From: Bryobacterales bacterium
GTDB lineage: Bacteria; Acidobacteriota; Terriglobia; Bryobacterales; Bryobacteraceae
Assembly (NCBI GenBank): GCA_003139735.1
Contig: PLGA01000230.1
Span: 1 to 14,859 of the forward strand
Length of the DNA: 14,859 nucleotides
Direction: 5' to 3'
Position numbers and translations under genes: made by a program. This document shows positions 13,963-14,859 of this stretch, piece after piece. Under the pieces are notes generated by a model. It worked only from the letters and a program-made list of their open reading frames with translations. It was not told the DNA's origin and made no database searches. The stretch's first letter is position 1. Each line of letters opens with the position of its first letter.

Positions 13963-14859
13963 ATGCATAGACTATTTGCGGCGCTGCTTCTGGTTTGTGC
14001 GTGCGCCACGGCCGAAACGCATGGGGTCGTGGCGATACGCAATGCAAAGATTGTGACGGTTGGCGGCCCGGTGTTGGCCAAGGGCACGGTTGTCATTCGG
14101 AACGGCTTGATTGAAGCCGTGGGCGAGAATGTGCAGGCGCCGGCCGATGCGGCGGTGGTCGAAGGCGAAGGGCTGACGGTTTACCCGGGGCTGGTCGACG
14201 CGCTGAGCACCTGGGGTATGCCGGGCGGGGCGGCGCCGGCTACGGGGGCGGGACGCGGCGCGGCGGCAGCGGCTCCGGCGGCGCCCACGGGGACAGCGGC
14301 GGCGGCCACACCCGCGCGCGGGCCGGAGGACCGGCCGCAGACGACAAGCTGGCTAAAGGCGGCCGACGAGATCCAGCCGGGCGACCGGCGCATCGTCACC
14401 GCGCGCGCCGCCGGATTCACCACGGCGGTGGTGTTTCCGACGCGCGGCATCTTCGCCGGCCAAGGCGCCATCTTCGACCTCCTGACCGGCGAAACCGCGG
14501 GCGAGATGGTGGTCGCGCCCGCCGTGGGCCAGTACATCGCGCTGGCGACCGGCGGCAGGGGAGGAGGAGGAGGCGGCGGGTTTCCCAGTTCGCTCATGGG
14601 AACGATCGCCTACATCCGGCAGGTCTATCTGGATGCGGGCCACTACACGCTGGTCAAGGATGCTTATGCCCGCGACCCGCGCGGGATGGAGCGGCCGGCT
14701 TACGACCGCGCCCTGGAAGGCGTCCTCGAATCCAAGCGAATTCTGCTGCCGGCCAACCGTCTGGTGGAAATCGACCGGATGCTGCGGTTCGCGGCCGAGT
14801 TGAAGCAGCCCGTGATTCTTTACGGCATGCAGGAGGGATTTCGTCCCGAGGCGGTGGAG
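13963..14859 (+). CDS. Amidohydrolase-like exported protein, 3' end beyond the window
   Basis: The first 299 codons of a gene running off the right edge. A Sec-like signal (MHRLFAALLLVCACATA) precedes the start of an amidohydrolase composite domain: AIRNAKIVTVGGPVLAKGTVVIRNGLIEAVGE (about 24-55), then LTVYPGLVDALSTWG (71-85). In metal-dependent amidohydrolases this position reads PGLIDxHxH; here both histidines are absent (DALSTWG), as if the strand-1 metal site is lost. An Ala/Gly/Pro-rich low-complexity segment (about 86-125) follows, then GFTTAVVFPTRGIFAGQGA and a glycine run (about 202-212, encoded partly by repeated GGA). The remaining histidine and aspartate ligands would lie beyond the window, so activity cannot be judged. 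It may be a substrate-binding or differently catalytic relative. Confidence 0.8.
   Translation, partial: MHRLFAALLLVCACATAETHGVVAIRNAKIVTVGGPVLAKGTVVIRNGLIEAVGENVQAPADAAVVEGEGLTVYPGLVDALSTWGMPGGAAPATGAGRGAAAAAPAAPTGTAAAATPARGPEDRPQTTSWLKAADEIQPGDRRIVTARAAGFTTAVVFPTRGIFAGQGAIFDLLTGETAGEMVVAPAVGQYIALATGGRGGGGGGGFPSSLMGTIAYIRQVYLDAGHYTLVKDAYARDPRGMERPAYDRALEGVLESKRILLPANRLVEIDRMLRFAAELKQPVILYGMQEGFRPEAVE

Noticed and set aside
14181..14643. Minus-strand open frames in the amidohydrolase-like gene
   Set aside because: They are proline/alanine-rich mirrors of the low-complexity segment, with no motif or ribosome site.

Overview
The window looks like a chromosomal segment of a high-GC soil bacterium of the Acidobacteriota, most likely the Solibacteres/Bryobacter branch. 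The evidence is two members of the TIGR03435 ('Solibacter C-terminal') family, a ~1000-residue Oar-like TonB-dependent receptor with an N-terminal carboxypeptidase-regulatory domain, several Tat-exported enzymes with RRxF signals, and G/C-rich third codon positions. This assignment is by family content only; no rRNA or marker gene is present. No tRNA, rRNA, CRISPR array, transposase or integrase was seen.

Layout. Bases 1-119 are a near-identical second copy of the 3' end of the glycosidase gene at 7693-9831; a novel junction at 119/120 joins it to sequence open on both strands (120-320). A Tat-exported beta-helix protein (415-2001, +) converges on a minus-strand pair: a TonB-dependent receptor (3498-6482) followed 21 bp downstream by a Tat-exported purple-acid-phosphatase-like enzyme (2142-3476). 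The convergent gap (2002-2141) holds four 11-bp G-tract repeats and a large double palindrome. A TIGR03435 gene (6639-7510, +) is broken by a frameshift at a 9-G run and by an in-frame TAA, and lies between two related palindromic repeats. Next come a hairpin-rich spacer (7511-7692), an exported clan-A-type glycosidase (7693-9831, -), a divergently transcribed membrane hybrid sensor kinase/response regulator (9948-11879, +), a 52-residue membrane peptide (11916-12074, +) whose stop overlaps the start of a Tat-exported TIM-barrel protein (12074-13000, +), an intact TIGR03435 gene (13058-13870, +), and the 5' part of an amidohydrolase-like gene running off the right edge (13963-14859, +).

Functionally, most products are exported and suit scavenging of polymers: outer-membrane uptake (TonB receptor), release of phosphate (metallophosphatase), polysaccharide breakdown (beta-helix protein, glycosidase) and sugar handling (TIM-barrel protein). 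Only the receptor/phosphatase pair and the peptide/TIM-barrel pair have operon-like spacing; other functional links are inference. No complete undescribed defence or mobile system was recognised. The most unusual signals are the repeat architectures (119-bp direct repeat, G-quadruplex-capable tandem repeat plus double palindrome, bracketed pseudogene) and the amidohydrolase-like protein lacking the usual HxH metal motif.
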